Source: Bifidobacterium lemurum (GTDB taxonomy: Bacteria; Actinomycetota; Actinomycetes; Actinomycetales; Bifidobacteriaceae). From it: a DNA stretch of 64,000 nt. The DNA is taken from contig NZ_CP062948.1 of the NCBI RefSeq assembly GCF_014898175.1, positions 2,046,001 to 2,110,000 of the forward strand, written 5' to 3'. This document shows, piece by piece, positions 1 to 10,856 of the stretch (position 1 is the stretch's first letter; each line of letters begins with the position of its first letter). The notes beneath the pieces are model-generated. The model searched no databases and was not told where the DNA came from. It was given only the letters and a program-made list of their open reading frames with translations. The position numbers and the translations under genes are program-made.

Positions 1-1
1 G

Positions 2-3000
2 AGCGAGCCGCCGTCGGCCAATCCATTCGGCGACGCGCTGCGCGAATCCAGCGAATCGCCCGACGGGCTGATCGCCCAGCTGACCAAACACGCCATCACG
101 CTCAATCCGATGGTGAAAAGGCGGCTGTTCCCCGATTTGCAGAACGTGCCCGAGGGACTGACCCTCGGATGGGCGCAGCTGCCGCGGACCAACGGACGCG
201 GCTTCAGCCTCGGCGTGTTCACCGACCGGAACCATTTCGCGCAGATCGCGTTCGCCGACCATCGCGGACGCGTGTTCGCCGGCACAGACCCGCAAATGGA
301 CACGCAGCCGCTCGAACCGCGGTTCATGTTCGGCAAGGAGCAGGATCCCGTGCTCGCCGACGGCGCGCGCCTGGGACGGCGCGACCTCGCCGGGCCGACG
401 CGCGTGGTGACCGGCGGGGTGATCGGCCGCGACGACACCGGGCGGATGACCTGGCTGGCCGCATGGCTGAAGAACGGCAAACGCTATACGTTGGAGCAGA
501 GCCGCGCCGACCTGCCCGCCGAGATGCGCCAGAATCTCGAATACCGCGACGCCATCGCCATCGCCTTCTTCGCCTGCTATCTGCTGCCGCAGATGAACGG
601 TCTGCTGGTCGGATTCGGTTCGGGCAACATCTTCCGCCGGCTCAACCGCGAGGCTCCGATCGGGGCGATCCGCCGTTCGGTGCGCGACACGCTTGAGGCG
701 CGCGCCCACGGCCTGCGCGCCTCCGGTCTGGAGGACCATTTCGCCGATCTGATGCGCGAGGCCGGCGCGATGGACTCCCTGGACGGACTGGAGGCGGTGC
801 ACGGCGCGGAGCCGCTGCACCTGTACACCTCCAGTTACTCGGGAAGCTATTTCTTCGCTTGGGACAAGTCGCTGCCCTTCGGCTCCGCGTTGAAATCCCT
901 GAAAATCGAAGGCAATCTCAACCGTTTCGCCGCCGTGAGCGCCTGGCTTGAGAACAACGCGGCCCAAGGCCTCACCCCCACCGAAGACACGGTGACCCGC
1001 GCCGAAGCCGCGCAGATCGACATGCGTCTGCTGGAGAATCCCGCCATCATCGCCCTCAAACCCTACGGCGACGGCGACGTGACCCGGCTGGTGGGGCTGG
1101 CGGGACGCACCGCCGAAGAGATGCGGCGCAAGCATCCCGACCCCATCGGCGGCGAGCGGCGGCCCTCCGAATGGGTGAGCCGACAGGCGCTGTCGTCCCT
1201 GCTGCGGAGGTTGCGCCTGCCGTACCGCTTCGATGTGGAGTTCCGCGCCGATCTCGAGCAGCGCAACGTGGCGATCGGCTTCACCACCGCCGGCACCTCC
1301 ATGATGCCCGACAGCCGATACGACGAGAAACGCCATACGTGGCGCGCCTTGGGCGATGCCGACCGGGCCGCGATGAGCGCCGCCTACAATCTGCGCGTCG
1401 GTCTGATCATGGCCGCGCTCAGCTTCGGGGTCGATCCGCAGGTGGAGCGGGTGTCGCTGCATATCGACTCCATCGGCTTGGAGGAGGCCGTCGCCGAACA
1501 GGATTCGGCCATCGAGCGGCTGATGAGCGAGGCCCTGAGCGCCTTCGAGCATCTGCGCAACGGCGATGTGGGCCGCGCCCGCACCAAAGCCGATCCGAAG
1601 GACGGCGACGTGCACGGCGATCCCACGCGCCCCATCACCCATGACGAGCCGCGCGCCTCGATCGCCCCCGCGGATCCGCTGGATATGGCCGGCGAAATGA
1701 CCAAGGCCGAAGAGACGGCCGATGCCGCGGCCTCCGCTGATTTGGACGGGCAGAGTCTGGACTCGCGCTTCGAGGATCTGATGCGCGACATCGACATCGA
1801 CGATATGACCTTCGCCTCATCCGACTTCGCCGGGGATCGCGACGACTTCGACGACGACTTCGATGACTTCGACGAGGTGGCGCACGGAGACGCCGGCGGC
1901 CTCGAGGATCCGATGAGCGTGCTGCGCCGCAACCCCACCGTGCGCAATATGGTGTCCGTGACCTTCACCCGCGAGGAATTCCTCGCGCGTCTCGCCGAGG
2001 ACGGATTGGAGCATCCGAACGAGACCTACCGTATCTTCGACGCCGTCATGGATGTGGACGAGCAGGGAGGACTGCGGCCCGTGAACGCCGGATTCGACCT
2101 GCGCGACGCGCGCTTCTCCCCGCTGGGATCGCAGGAGGAGCCGGAGCTCGTCCAGGAGGCCTTCTCCCCGGCCGTGGCCCGCGTGCTCGGCACCGCGGAC
2201 AGTTCGGGTCTGTCCATCCAACGCGAGGATCTGCTGCAGCGCGCCGTCGTCGACTTCCACGGCATCGCCGCGGACCAGTCGCTGGACGCGGTGTCCAAGG
2301 CGCAACAGGCGATGCGGGTGGTCGAGAAGATCTCCGATCCGGAACTGACCGAACTGGCGCCGCGCGTCACCAGCGCGCTCATCGACGGTAAGGACACCCC
2401 CGACATCGAGTTCACGATGGCCGATGATCTGGATAAGGAACGCGTGCGTGCGCGCGACCTGCTGTTCTCCGGACAGACCGAGCAGGCGGTCGCCATCATC
2501 GAAGAGGCGCTGGGCCGGCTCGACGCGATCGTCGACGCCAACCCCGGCGTGCCCCGCTACTTCAACTCGTACGCCGAACGCGTGGTCTACAACCGTCTGT
2601 TCGCCACATCGGGCGAGCATACGGTGCTGATCCCCGACAACCTGTTCTACGCGCATATGGAATTGGGAGACATCCTCGCCCAACTCAAGGGGCCGAAGGC
2701 CTCCCTGCCGCATCTCAACCGCATGGTCGCCTTCGCGCCCGCATATCCGCTGACGCATCTGCGGCTGGCCATCCAACTGGCCCGCGGCGAGGATTGGAAT
2801 TCCGCCCGCGCCGCCTGCCTGAACGCCCTGCGCGTGGCATTGGACCGATCCGACGCCGCGTTCGCCTACTACCGTTTCGCTTATTGCGAATGGATGCAGG
2901 ACCGTTTCGACACCGCCGTGGCCGCCTACATCATGAGCGACCACATCAGCCCCGGCCAGATCGGTGCGTTGGAGACCGAATTGCAGGAACTGGTGGCGCG

Positions 3001-3253
3001 GGCCGACTCGCAATGCGTGCGCGTGCCCGAATCCGTCTCCGACGCGGTCGCGCTGCTCGAATCGCGCGACCTGCCCGTCTGGCCGCATACCGAGGTCGCC
3101 TCGATCGTGCGCGACGCGGCGCGTGTGTGCGTGGACGAAGGCATGTTCGTGCCCGCCCGTACGCTTTCGGTCGCGGCGGCGCGGATGAACGACGGCGAGG
3201 GCGACAACATCGACGTGGTCCAGGCGCAGTTCCTCCGCTCGCTCAGCGCCTGA
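2..3253 (+). CDS. Large TPR-containing protein, 5' end outside window
   Basis: The reading frame is open to the first bases of the window, so the gene starts upstream; the Met at 110 is probably internal. At least 1083 residues are visible. The middle (about 1720-1890) encodes a very acidic Asp/Phe-rich linker. The last ~250 residues are helical and Ala-rich and look like tetratricopeptide repeats. No catalytic motif, signal peptide or membrane segment is evident in the visible part. It stands alone upstream of ligA, with about 190 bases between them. I do not recognise the N-terminal two thirds. A scaffold or protein-interaction role is inferred only from the TPR-like tail. Confidence 0.8.
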   Translation, partial: SEPPSANPFGDALRESSESPDGLIAQLTKHAITLNPMVKRRLFPDLQNVPEGLTLGWAQLPRTNGRGFSLGVFTDRNHFAQIAFADHRGRVFAGTDPQMDTQPLEPRFMFGKEQDPVLADGARLGRRDLAGPTRVVTGGVIGRDDTGRMTWLAAWLKNGKRYTLEQSRADLPAEMRQNLEYRDAIAIAFFACYLLPQMNGLLVGFGSGNIFRRLNREAPIGAIRRSVRDTLEARAHGLRASGLEDHFADLMREAGAMDSLDGLEAVHGAEPLHLYTSSYSGSYFFAWDKSLPFGSALKSLKIEGNLNRFAAVSAWLENNAAQGLTPTEDTVTRAEAAQIDMRLLENPAIIALKPYGDGDVTRLVGLAGRTAEEMRRKHPDPIGGERRPSEWVSRQALSSLLRRLRLPYRFDVEFRADLEQRNVAIGFTTAGTSMMPDSRYDEKRHTWRALGDADRAAMSAAYNLRVGLIMAALSFGVDPQVERVSLHIDSIGLEEAVAEQDSAIERLMSEALSAFEHLRNGDVGRARTKADPKDGDVHGDPTRPITHDEPRASIAPADPLDMAGEMTKAEETADAAASADLDGQSLDSRFEDLMRDIDIDDMTFASSDFAGDRDDFDDDFDDFDEVAHGDAGGLEDPMSVLRRNPTVRNMVSVTFTREEFLARLAEDGLEHPNETYRIFDAVMDVDEQGGLRPVNAGFDLRDARFSPLGSQEEPELVQEAFSPAVARVLGTADSSGLSIQREDLLQRAVVDFHGIAADQSLDAVSKAQQAMRVVEKISDPELTELAPRVTSALIDGKDTPDIEFTMADDLDKERVRARDLLFSGQTEQAVAIIEEALGRLDAIVDANPGVPRYFNSYAERVVYNRLFATSGEHTVLIPDNLFYAHMELGDILAQLKGPKASLPHLNRMVAFAPAYPLTHLRLAIQLARGEDWNSARAACLNALRVALDRSDAAFAYYRFAYCEWMQDRFDTAVAAYIMSDHISPGQIGALETELQELVARADSQCVRVPESVSDAVALLESRDLPVWPHTEVASIVRDAARVCVDEGMFVPARTLSVAAARMNDGEGDNIDVVQAQFLRSLSA

Positions 3254-3382
3254 AGAAGCCGGGGTTTCCTCCGCTGCCGTGCCGTGGGACGGGTCGGGCG
3301 CGCGTGGTCTGCCCGCCGCGCGGTTCCTCGTCTCATCCGATATGGCATGTGGGGAGGTCGCGCTCGGCCATGCTCGGCATGA

Positions 3383-6256
<2,874 letters not shown>

Positions 6257-6271
6257 CGTAAAAGGCCCGGC

Positions 6272-6420
6272 GCACGGAAGCGGTAGACCTCCCCGTCCGT
6301 GCGACCCTTTTTTACCCCTCAAACGAACATAAGAATGGCGGTTTTCCTTGGAAAACCGCCATTCCTTACAGTCGTAAACCTCACAGAATCCGTGCGTTTC
6401 ACGTAAGGAAAAGTCGCACG
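6272..6420 (-). repeat. Dispersed inverted-repeat element, copy A (inverted)
   Basis: Lies between the convergent ligA and mrp genes. Its ends are GTGCGACCC (6299) and GTCGCAC (6413-6419), preceded by a GCACGGA/TCCGTGC hairpin. Reverse-complemented, it shows the family's landmarks in order: GTGCGACTTTTC, a GAAACGCAC segment, a strong internal hairpin (AATGGCGGTTTTCC paired with GGAAAACCGCCATT, 6334-6365), ATGTTCGTTTGAGG, and GGGTCGCAC. It probably also acts as a bidirectional terminator for the two flanking genes. Confidence 0.8.
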
Positions 6421-6433
6421 CGACGTACCGCCA

Positions 6434-7561
6434 TCATGCTTTGTGCGAACCTGCGTCCATCAAATCCAACGCCAACTCCCTAAACGAGCGTGCCAACGGC
6501 GTGTCAGCCAGCGACCCGTCCTCCGCCAGCACCGCCGGACGTCCATCCTCACCGGTCTCACGCACCTCAGGCAGCAACGGCAGCTGCGCCATCAGCGGCA
6601 CCTCATACCCCAGCGCCTCGGTCAGCTGGTCGGAGACGCGACGGCCGCCGCCCGCGCCGAAAATCTCCAGACGCTCACCCTTATGCTCGTAGAAACTCAT
6701 ATTCTCCACCACACCACGCACCTTCATCGGCACCTGCAGGGCGACCAAGCCGGACCTCACGGCGATGTCGGAGGCGGAGGGCTGCGGCGTGGTGACCACC
6801 ACCAGCTCCGCGTTCGGCAGCGCCTGCGCCACCGAAATCGCCATATCGCCCGTGCCCGGCGCCAAGTCGAGCAGCAGCACATCGGGCTCGCCCCACCACA
6901 CGTCGGAGAGGAACTGCTCCAATGAGCGCTGCAGGCGCGGTCCGCGCCACAGAATCGCCCGGTCGGCCCCGGCGAACATGCCGATGGAGATCAGCTTGAC
7001 CCCCCATGCGGTCACCGGCATCAGCATGCCGTTGAGATTGGTGGGTTGGGTGCGCACGCCGAACAGGCGCGGCAGGGAGAATCCGTAGATATCCGCGTCG
7101 ATGGCGGCCGTGTCGTAGCCCAACGCGGCGAAGGTCGCGGCCAGATTCGCCGTCACCGAGGACTTGCCCACGCCGCCCTTGCCCGAGGCGATGGCGAAGA
7201 TGCGGGTTTTGACCCCCGGTTTGGTGAAGGGGTTCTGCTTGCGTTCCGCCTTGAGACCGGCGACCAGATCGGCGAGTTTGTCGCGGCTCATCGACGAGAC
7301 CTCGATATGCGGGGTGAGCGCGGCGTGCGGATAGGAGGCGACCGCGCCGTTGATCTGGTTGGTGATGGTCTCGCTGAGGGGGCAGCCCTCGACCGTGAGC
7401 TCCACGCGCACCGTCACGTCGTATGCGTCGGACTGGTCGGATGGGACGGCCTGAATGGCGGCGATCATACCCAAATCGGTGACGGAACGGCCGAGCTCGG
7501 GGTCGATCACCCGGCTGAGGCGTTCGTAGATTTCGGCTTCAATCTGGCGTGCGTCGACCAT
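6434..7561 (-). CDS. mrp: Mrp/ApbC-type P-loop ATPase (Fe-S cluster carrier family)
   Basis: Cytoplasmic ATPase of the Mrp/NBP35 family, members of which bind and transfer Fe-S clusters. Residues 1-100 form a MIP18/DUF59-like domain. A deviant Walker A (SGKGGVGKS, 126-134) starts the ParA/MinD-like domain. The C-terminal CxxC of E. coli ApbC is absent; the position corresponding to it reads SFYEHKGERLE with no cysteine. Actinobacterial Mrp proteins commonly lack this motif, so cluster binding cannot be assumed. A strong AAAGGAGG ribosome site precedes the ATG. It converges on ligA and diverges from gldA. Confidence 0.93.
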   Translation of the reverse strand: MVDARQIEAEIYERLSRVIDPELGRSVTDLGMIAAIQAVPSDQSDAYDVTVRVELTVEGCPLSETITNQINGAVASYPHAALTPHIEVSSMSRDKLADLVAGLKAERKQNPFTKPGVKTRIFAIASGKGGVGKSSVTANLAATFAALGYDTAAIDADIYGFSLPRLFGVRTQPTNLNGMLMPVTAWGVKLISIGMFAGADRAILWRGPRLQRSLEQFLSDVWWGEPDVLLLDLAPGTGDMAISVAQALPNAELVVVTTPQPSASDIAVRSGLVALQVPMKVRGVVENMSFYEHKGERLEIFGAGGGRRVSDQLTEALGYEVPLMAQLPLLPEVRETGEDGRPAVLAEDGSLADTPLARSFRELALDLMDAGSHKA

Positions 7562-7931
7562 GTGGCTCCTCCTTTGTACGGACCGCCTACCACCCTAGCG
7601 GCAAGCCGCGCGGCTTTCCAGAGCACGACGCGGGGATTTTGCGAAAGTCGTCGTCCCAGAGTCTTTCGAGGAGCATGGACGGGCGCATGCTCGGCAGGAT
7701 GCGGCGGAACCGTCGAGCGGGACGCGGGACGGAATCAACCTGCGAATGGAAATCGGACGGAATGAGGTTGTGGTGTCGGTCGGAATTAAGCCGCAGACGG
7801 AACTGTGTCACCGCTTCGCCATAGGCTGGACGCACCGCCGCAATTCCGCGGCGATCCGACGTCCGGCGTCTCCCGTGTCGAAGACGACACTTGCTGACGC
7901 GCCGTCGGCACGTCCATGAAGGAAAACCATT
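7562..7931. other. Intergenic region between divergent mrp and gldA
   Basis: About 370 bases with no convincing gene; the short open frames here lack ribosome sites and family resemblance. It must hold the promoters for both divergent genes. The only sites I can place are the mrp ribosome site at the left edge and GAAGGAAAA at about 7918-7926 for gldA. I see no clear operator. Confidence 0.5.
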
Positions 7932-9023
7932 ATGAGAAAAGTTCTTGCAGCTCCAGGCACATACATTCAGCACGAAGGCGCGCTGTCCGCGTTGGCGAAC
8001 GAATGCGAGGGACTGGGCGCCTCCAAGGCGTATCTGATCGTCGACTCGTTCATCGACGGCGTGTATCGAGACGATATCGTGTCCAGCTTTGAGACCGCGG
8101 GCATGCCGTACGTCTACGCGGTGTTCGGCGGGGAATGCTCCGACGACGAAATCACCAAACACCGCGAGGCTCTCGACGGCTCGGATATCGTGTTCGGCAT
8201 CGGCGGAGGCAAAAGCATCGATACCGCCAAAGCGGTCGGCTATTACGCCGGCGGGCTCGACGTGGCCATCGTGCCGACCGCCGCGTCATCCGACGCACCT
8301 TGCTCGCGCCTGTCCGTGATCTACACCCCCGACGGACAGTTCGACCATTATTTGCCGCTGGTCAGCAATCCGACCGCGGTGATCATGGACGTCGAACTCA
8401 TCGCGAAGGCACCGATCCGTCTGCTGGTGTCGGGCCTGGGCGACGCGTTCGCCACCTATTATGAGGCCGCGGCTTGCGTGCGGTCGAACGCCACGACCAT
8501 GGTCGGCGGGCATCCGACGCATGCCGCGTTCGCCATGGCCAAACTGTGCCATGAGCTGGTCACCGGCGAGGGAGCGAAGGCCGTCGCCGCCGTCCGCAAG
8601 GGCGCGCGCACCCCGGCCGTGGAAAGCGTGATCGAAGCGAATACCCTGCTGAGCGGACTGGGATTCGAAAGCAGCGGACTTGCCGCCGCGCACGCCATCC
8701 ATAACGGTCTGACCGCGCTGGCCGGCACCCACCAGTATCTGCACGGCGAGAAGGTGGCGTACGGCACGCTCGCCCAGCTGGTGCTGGACGATCAGCCGCT
8801 GGACGTGCTGAAGAAGGAATACCGCTTCTTCCGCACGGTCGGACTGCCGACCACGCTGGAGGGCATCGGTATCGGCGACGCCACCGACGAGGATCTGCTT
8901 AAGGTCGGCGAGCTGGCCTGCGCTCCGGAGGACACCATGGGCAATATGCCTTTCGAGGTCACCCCGGGCGACGTCGCCGCCGCCCTGCGCGCCGTCGACG
9001 AGCTGAACAGCATTATCGACTGA
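7932..9023 (+). CDS. gldA: Glycerol dehydrogenase (iron-containing alcohol dehydrogenase family)
   Basis: NAD-dependent oxidation of glycerol to dihydroxyacetone, or the reverse reaction. At 363 residues it has normal family length. The nucleotide-binding GIGGGKSID motif lies near residue 95. The metal ligands expected for GldA are present as D171 (GLGDA), H254 and H271 (LHGEK). GAAGGAAAA precedes the ATG. It appears monocistronic: it diverges from mrp and is followed at once by a strong hairpin with a T run. No dihydroxyacetone kinase lies nearby, so the physiological direction is unknown. Confidence 0.95.
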   Translation: MRKVLAAPGTYIQHEGALSALANECEGLGASKAYLIVDSFIDGVYRDDIVSSFETAGMPYVYAVFGGECSDDEITKHREALDGSDIVFGIGGGKSIDTAKAVGYYAGGLDVAIVPTAASSDAPCSRLSVIYTPDGQFDHYLPLVSNPTAVIMDVELIAKAPIRLLVSGLGDAFATYYEAAACVRSNATTMVGGHPTHAAFAMAKLCHELVTGEGAKAVAAVRKGARTPAVESVIEANTLLSGLGFESSGLAAAHAIHNGLTALAGTHQYLHGEKVAYGTLAQLVLDDQPLDVLKKEYRFFRTVGLPTTLEGIGIGDATDEDLLKVGELACAPEDTMGNMPFEVTPGDVAAALRAVDELNSIID

Positions 9024-9033
9024 GATTAGGGTA

Positions 9034-9076
9034 GGTCGCACGGAGGAAGTCCCACTTTCCCTCCGTGCGACCTTTT
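9034..9076 (+). terminator. Terminator of gldA, built from repeat hairpin
   Basis: GGTCGCACGGAGG (9034-9046) pairs perfectly with CCTCCGTGCGACC (9060-9072) and is followed by TTTT. It lies 11 bases after the gldA stop. The same hairpin sequence heads the other copies of the dispersed repeat family. Confidence 0.8.
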
Positions 9077-9114
9077 GTCACACGACCCGCACGCACTCTG
9101 TGCGTTTGCGTCGA
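9065..9114 (+). repeat. Dispersed inverted-repeat element, partial copy B
   Basis: Begins with GTGCGACCTTTTGTCACA and continues with the GCACGC/GTGCG arm typical of the family. It loses similarity near 9110, where RhuM-like sequence begins. The expected ATGTTCGTTTG and closing GGGTCGCAC are not present until the next copy starts at 9267. Confidence 0.65.
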
Positions 9115-9251
9115 CACATCAAGAATTGAGACTTGAAGGATTAGAAAGACTCTTGACTAGTGCATTTTTTGCACTAGTTCAAAACGAAGGCGGCAGAACG
9201 GTTGAACGACAGGTCGAGTACTACAACCTCGACATGATCCTCTCCGTCGGC
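9115..9251 (+). pseudogene. Fragment of a RhuM-family protein gene
   Basis: The frame reading from about 9133 to 9251 encodes a peptide ending VEYYNLDMILSVG, preceded by ALVQNEGGRTV. That combination is characteristic of the RhuM (virulence/DNA-damage-associated) family. A HIKN tetrapeptide, also typical of the family, is encoded at 9115-9126 in another frame, so at least one frameshift lies between. Only the central ~40 residues remain: repeat copies B and C close in on both sides and no start codon or C-terminal part exists. A perfect ACTAGTGCA/TGCACTAGT hairpin with a five-T loop (9156-9178) lies inside it. Family assignment is from memory of the motif. Confidence 0.6.
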
Positions 9252-9266
9252 TTAGGACGAGGGCCA

Positions 9267-9420
9267 AGGTCGCACGGAGCGGGACCGGGGCTCCGTTCGT
9301 GCGACCTTTTCTTACATGAACCGCACATGCCGTGTGAGGGCGTATGAGTAAAGAATGGCGACTTTCCAACGAAAGTCGCCATCATCATGTTCGTTTGAGG
9401 CCGATGCAAGGGTCGCACGG
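9267..9420 (+). repeat. Dispersed inverted-repeat element, copy C
   Basis: A complete copy. A GGTCGCACGGAGC...GCTCCGTTCGTGCGACC hairpin is followed by TTTTC, then TACATGAACCGCACATGC, an internal hairpin (AATGGCGACTTTC with GAAAGTCGCCAT), ATGTTCGTTTGAGG, and the closing GGGTCGCACGG. The core between GTGCGACC (9298) and GGTCGCAC (9418) is 121 bases. It ends about 20 bases beyond the stop of the convergent DUF559-like gene and truncates the RhuM remnant on its left. Confidence 0.85.
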
Positions 9421-9438
9421 ACACTATTGAGAATGGTT

Positions 9439-10272
9439 CTATGCGCTGCACCACGATCCAATGGCACGTTGCCGGGCGACGATATTTTGTGCCATCTTAA
9501 GGAATTCCCGTCGGGATTCCTCCGTCTCAAGCAGGTTGGCCGTCACGTACAGAATCACCCATCCTTTCAGCGTGAGCTGGTTCTGCCGCAGGTAATCCGC
9601 CTGCATCTGGTCGGGCTCGGCATGGTGGTATCCCTGATATTCAAAACCGACTTTGCAGTCGGGATACGCGAGGTCGATCAATCGATATCGGGAACTTCCG
9701 GGAATGTCCACGCGCCAGTTCGCCTGCGGTCGACCCATCCCGCCTCCGATCAGCAGCTGGAACAGGTCGGCCTCCTTTGGGGAATCGGTGTTCTCCACGA
9801 GCAGAGGAATCGCCTTCAGGCAGGTCGCATGTGCGCGAATCGTCGGATTCGCTTCCACATATCGGGTGATCTCGTCTATGGTGGTGACTTTGTCGCGTTT
9901 GTCTCGTCGCAACAGCGACGCTCCGATGATGGCAAGCTGCTCCGCGGTGCAGAACGGTGCCATCTGCGACCATGCCGCGGGAGGCGCGAACACCCAGAAT
10001 CGTTCCCAGTCCGTTTTGCGCAGTTCGACCGCTCCGCGAAACACATGGAATCGCACGCCCTGCACTTTCTTGCGTTGGCTGGCTTTGGGCACACTGACGT
10101 GCACGACGTCGCGACGTATCGTTATCGTTTCCGGCACCGATGCGCCCCAATACTGCAACGCGTTGATGTGACTCACCCACAGTGGCGCTGTGGTCCGCCC
10201 GGCGGCCTCATTGCAACGTCGGCGTTCCATCCGTCTCAGTCCGACGGCTTTGTCATGCATAAAACTACTCAT
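9439..10272 (-). CDS. DUF559-like protein with predicted endonuclease fold
   Basis: 277 residues. The C-terminal third carries DLAYPDCKVGFEYQGYHH (around residues 200-220), the Asp ... Glu-x-Gln pattern of DUF559/Vsr-like nuclease folds. The N-terminal two thirds resemble the DNA-binding-like region of actinobacterial proteins of this type. The substrate is unknown. No clear ribosome site precedes the ATG at 10272; the Met four codons in (10260) is an alternative start. The gene is bracketed by repeat copies C and D in the same orientation, which suggests it belongs to a repeat-bounded accessory patch. Confidence 0.75.
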   Translation of the reverse strand: MSSFMHDKAVGLRRMERRRCNEAAGRTTAPLWVSHINALQYWGASVPETITIRRDVVHVSVPKASQRKKVQGVRFHVFRGAVELRKTDWERFWVFAPPAAWSQMAPFCTAEQLAIIGASLLRRDKRDKVTTIDEITRYVEANPTIRAHATCLKAIPLLVENTDSPKEADLFQLLIGGGMGRPQANWRVDIPGSSRYRLIDLAYPDCKVGFEYQGYHHAEPDQMQADYLRQNQLTLKGWVILYVTANLLETEESRREFLKMAQNIVARQRAIGSWCSA

Positions 10273-10485
10273 GTCTCGACGCTAAAGTGGGTGCGCGTCT
10301 GAGCGCAAGCCGAACAGGGTTATGTGGTTCCAGCCTTGGATACGGTGTGTCCGGTGCGAGGCGGCCGAACCGTCACGCTGTTCGGGCGAAGCATGCCTAC
10401 GATTAGCAGACATATGGCCAATGCCCTTCGTGATTTCAGTCGTTGCAAAATTTGCGACAACTGCTGGACATATCAGGTTGACCGA
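10273..10485. other. Non-coding stretch upstream of the DUF559-like gene
   Basis: About 210 bases with short open frames only and no family resemblance. It should contain the minus-strand promoter of the DUF559-like gene. No operator or RNA structure stands out. Confidence 0.4.
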
Positions 10486-10635
10486 GGTCGCACGGAGTGC
10501 GAGGCGGCTGTCTTTCGTGCGACCTTTTGTCACATGAACCGCACACATTGTGTGTGGTCGGTTCGATGTGGAATAGCTGTTTTTCAACGATCCATCCTGC
10601 GGGATGTTCGTTTGAATCTGATTTGAGGGTCGCAC
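10486..10635 (+). repeat. Dispersed inverted-repeat element, copy D
   Basis: A complete copy: GGTCGCACGGAG...TTTCGTGCGACC hairpin, TTTTGTCACATGAACCGCAC, a divergent middle, ATGTTCGTTTGAATCTGATT, and closing GAGGGTCGCAC. The core from GTGCGACC (10517) to GGTCGCAC (10635) is 119 bases. About 220 apparently non-coding bases separate it from the ABC-F gene. Confidence 0.8.
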
Positions 10636-10856
10636 TGGCGATTGTCGGCGGTGGTGTTGTGGGATACCCGTCGAAGCGCTACTCTGGGAGCGGCGATGAT
10701 GAAATCGAGAAAGGGTCCGCGGAACGATGTGGCTGTGACGGTGACGGATTGCGCTGAAGAGGAGCGTGCGCGTTGATGCGCACTGCCGCGCGTCGCCCGC
10801 CGCTGCCGTCATAATCGTGGAATCGTCACAGTGCGCCTGGGCATCAAGGAGATGCT

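Noticed and set aside
6434..7561. Missing CxxC in Mrp considered as a sign of a damaged gene
   Set aside because: Actinobacterial Mrp proteins usually lack this motif; the rest of the protein is intact.
7549..7824. 91-codon open frame between mrp and gldA
   Set aside because: It starts inside mrp on the other strand, lacks a ribosome site and has no recognisable product.
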